Below, piece after piece: positions 62,133 to 64,000 of a stretch of DNA of 64,000 nt. Within the stretch, counting starts at the first letter, position 1. Each line of letters opens with the position of its first letter. Under the pieces are notes generated by a model. The model did no database searches. It saw nothing but the letters and a program-made list of their open reading frames with translations, and was not told the DNA's origin. Position numbers and translations under genes: made by a program. The DNA comes from Sacculina carcini (taxonomy: Eukaryota; Arthropoda; Thecostraca; Sacculinidae): positions 260,501 to 324,500 of the forward strand of contig OU696578.1 of NCBI GenBank assembly GCA_916048095.2, in the 5' to 3' direction.

Positions 62133-62471
62133 GTGATCTAAGTGTTACCTAAGTGTGCCCTAACTGTTACCTAAGTGTGCCCTAAGTGTTACCTAAGTGT
62201 GCCCTAAGTGTTACCTAAGTGTTACCTAAGTGTTACCTAAGTGTTACCTAAGTGTGCCCTAAGTGTTACCTAAGTGTTACCTAAGTGTTACCTAAGTGTG
62301 CCCTAAGTGTTACCTAAGTGTGCCCTAAGTGTTACCTAAGTGTGCCCTAAGTGTTACCTAAGTGTTACCTAAGTGTTACCTAAGTGTTACCTAAGTTTAC
62401 CTAAGTGTTACCTAAGTTTACCTAAGTGTTACCTAAGTGTGCCCTAAGTGTTACCTAAGTGTGCCCTAAGT
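62133..62471 (-). repeat. Right array cycle, 339 bp (smallest)
   Basis: It holds D, CCTAACTG, a TA run, then two 10-bp short units separated by one 11-bp unit (near 62395 and 62416), and D again. The CCC variant that normally follows a short unit is absent. 339 is 31 units less two bases. The same doubled arrangement reappears near 63646 and 63667. Confidence 0.9.
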
Positions 62472-63383
62472 GTGATCTAAGTGTTACCTAAGTGTGCCCT
62501 AACTGTTACCTAAGTGTGTCCTAAGTGTTACCTAAGTGTGCCCTAAGTGTTACCTAAGTGTTACCTAAGTGTTACCTAAGTGTTACCTAAGTGTGCCCTA
62601 AGTGTTACCTAAGTGTTACCTAAGTATGCCCTAAGTGTTACCTAAGTGTTACCTAAGTGTGCCCTAAGTGTTACCTAAGTGTGCCCTAAGTGTTACCTAA
62701 GTGTGCCCTAAGTGTTACCTAAGTGTTACCTAAGTGTTACCTAAGTGTTACCTAAGTGTTACCTAAGTGTTACCTAAGTGTTACCTAAGTTTACCTAAGT
62801 GTTACCCAAGTGTGCCCTAAGTGTTACCTAAGTGTGCCCTAAGTGTTACCTAAGTGTGCCCTAAGTGTTACCTAAGTGTGCCCTAAGTGTTACCTAAGTG
62901 TGCCCTAAGTGTTACCTAAGTGTTACCTAAGTGTTACCTAAGTGTTACCTAAGTGTTACCCAAGTGTTACTTAAGTGTTACCCACGTGTTACCTAAGTGT
63001 GCCCTAAGTGTTACCTAAGTGTGCCCTAAGTGTTACCTAAGTGTGCCCTAAGTGTTACCTAAGTGTTACCTAAGTTTTACCTAAGTGTTACCTAAGTGTG
63101 CCCTAAGTGTTACCTAAGTGTGCCCTAAGTGTTAACTAAGTGTGCCCTAAGTGTTACCTAAGTGTGCCCTAAGTGTTACCTAAGTGTTACCTAAGTGTTA
63201 CCTAAGTGTTACCTAAGTGTTACCTAAGTGTTACCTAAGTGTGCCCGAAGTGTTACCTAAGTGTTACCTAAGTGTTACCTAAGTGTTACCTAAGTGTTAC
63301 CTAAGTGTTACTTAAGTGTGCCCTAAGTGTTACCTAAGTGTGCCCTAAGTGTTACCTAAGTGTGCCCTAAGTGTTACCTAAGT
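62472..63383 (-). repeat. Right array cycle, 912 bp (second copy)
   Basis: TTTT is at +603 (63075) and CGAAG at +774 (63246), with the same length and end as 61221-62132. The two copies and the 339-bp cycle form a 1251-bp repeat: D at 61221 and 62472, and at 62133 and 63384. Confidence 0.92.
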
Positions 63384-64000
63384 GTGATCTAAGTGTTACC
63401 TAAGTGTGCCCTAACTGTTACCTAAGTGTGCCCTAAGTGTTACCTAAGTGTGCCCTAAGTGTTACCTAAGTGTTACCTAAGTGTTACCTAAGTGTTACCT
63501 AAGTGTGCCCTAAGTGTTACCTAAGTGTTACCTAAGTGTTACCTAAGTGTGCCCTAAGTGTTACCTAAGTGTGCCCTAAGTGTTACCTAAGTGTGCCCTA
63601 AGTGTTACCTAAGTGTTACCTAAGTGTTACCTAAGTGTTACCTAAGTTTACCTAAGTGTTACCTAAGTTTACCTAAGTGTTACCTAAGTGTGCCCTAAGT
63701 GTTACCTAAGTGTGCCCCAAGTGTTACCTAAGTGTGCCCTAAGTGTTACCTAAGTGTGCCCTAAGTGTTACCTAAGTGTTACCTAAGTGTGCCCTAAGTG
63801 TGCCCTAAGTGTGCCCTAAGTGTTACCTAAGTGTGCCCTAAGTGTTACCTAAGTGTGCCCTAAGTGTTACCTAAGTGTTACCTAAGTGTTACCTAAGTGT
63901 GCCCTAAGTGTTACCTAAGTGTGCCCTAAGTGTTACCTAAGTGTTACCTAAGTGTTACCTAAGTGTTACCTAAGTGTGCCCTAAGTGTTACCTAAGTGTG
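63384..64000 (-). repeat. Right array, last partial cycle
   Basis: It opens like the 339-bp cycle, including two short units near 63646 and 63667. It continues into AB dimers, a private GCCCCAAG unit (near 63713), a triple GC run (near 63788) and mostly uniform AB and TA-form units to the window end. No D appears in the last 600 bases. The array continues beyond the window. Confidence 0.88.

Larger units (their letters stand above)
5798..64000 (-). repeat. Right satellite array, 11-bp unit, ACTTAGG on - strand
   Basis: About 5,290 copies of the same 11-bp unit, inverted relative to the left array. The + strand reads GTTACCTAAGT (TA form) and GTGCCCTAAGT (GC form). Further variable-dinucleotide forms are GTACCC, GTGTCC and GTTTCC. 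Point variants include GTGATCTAAGT, GTTAACTAAGT, GTTACTTAAGT, GCCCGAAGT, CCTAATTG, CCTAACTG, CCTAAATG and CCCACGT. A 10-bp unit TTACCTAAGT, missing the leading G, usually ends a run of TA-form units. The variants recur in a fixed order, which defines kilobase cassettes. TAA in almost every unit closes each frame about every 33 bases, and the reverse strand has TAG, so no gene is possible in any frame. The array runs past the window end. Its role (centromeric, subtelomeric, sex- or B-chromosome heterochromatin) cannot be read from sequence. Confidence 0.98.

Noticed and set aside
1-64000. Protein-coding genes or a repeat-encoded protein
   Set aside because: TAG or TAA occurs in nearly every unit on both strands. 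Since 11 mod 3 is 2, each frame meets a stop about every 33 bases. Variants and short units change this only locally. No open frame of useful length can exist.
1-64000. Functional telomere tract
   Set aside because: The TTAGG/TTAGGG core is suggestive, but the unit is G/C balanced on each strand, 11 bp long, and arranged in kilobase higher-order copies. The array lies inside a scaffold on both sides of a gap. It is kept only as a possible origin.
1-64000. G-quadruplex-forming tract
   Set aside because: GGG occurs only in the GC form, usually 22 bp apart, and 11 bp apart in short GC runs. Loops of 8 or more bases separate the tracts, so canonical quadruplexes with loops up to 7 are not formed.
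1-64000. Known satellite family or species assignment
   Set aside because: I do not recognise ACTTAGGTAAC/ACTTAGGGCAC as a named satellite. Resemblance to TTAGG (arthropod) or TTAGGG (vertebrate and others) telomeric repeats is too short to assign a taxon. A search of satellite databases and published assemblies with the 22-mer would decide.
1-64000. Promoters, terminators, tRNA or other RNA genes, mobile elements
   Set aside because: No non-satellite sequence exists in the window: no terminal repeats, target duplications, stem-loops with poly-T, or tRNA-like boxes beyond what the 11-mer produces by chance.

Overview
The window holds no gene. Except for one run of 200 N (5598-5797) it is a single kind of satellite DNA: an 11-bp unit repeated head to tail about 5,800 times and running off both ends of the window. 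Two unit forms dominate, ACTTAGGTAAC (form A) and ACTTAGGGCAC (form B). They differ only in a dinucleotide at unit positions 8-9 (TA or GC), and they often alternate as a 22-bp AB dimer broken by runs of A. Every unit carries a stop triplet, and 11 is not a multiple of 3, so every reading frame closes about every 33 bases on either strand. The size, the nested repeat structure and the 200-N gap point to a chromosome-scale assembly of a eukaryote. I do not recognise this satellite and cannot name the species.

Layout: 1-5597 is the left array, with ACTTAGG on the + strand. Its higher-order repeat is about 2.31 kb (2311 and 2312 bp measured between rare variants). 5598-5797 is the gap. 5798-64000 is the right array, with the same units on the - strand (+ strand reads GTTACCTAAGT and GTGCCCTAAGT). 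So the TTAGG-type strand points toward the gap from both sides. This is the geometry of two chromosome ends meeting, or of two contigs that both stop in the same satellite being joined by a scaffolder.

The right array is built from kilobase cassettes marked by rare unit variants in a fixed order. A GTGATCTAAGT unit (marker D) occurs 28 times and divides the array into cycles. Cycle lengths recur to the base: 1945 bp three times, 2604 bp four times, a 1746-1780 bp class four times, and 2088/2099 bp. A core of about 1.17 kb is nearly constant: 571 bp before D, from the 10-bp short unit, and 603 bp after D to a TTTT variant. The stretch beyond the core is a mosaic in which blocks are kept, skipped or duplicated. 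A super-duplication of about 16.7 kb links 8.5-16.4 kb with 25.2-33.2 kb. From 61.2 kb to the end the cycles shrink to 912 and 339 bp.

The left and right arrays share units but not higher-order variants, so they are not mirror copies. This fits a satellite shaped by unequal exchange and conversion. It does not fit a simple telomere: both unit forms have equal G and C on each strand, and kilobase higher-order copies are not expected from telomerase. A telomere-derived or subtelomeric origin remains possible because of the TTAGG/TTAGGG core. All lengths were counted by eye from the printed coordinates; percent identities were not computed.
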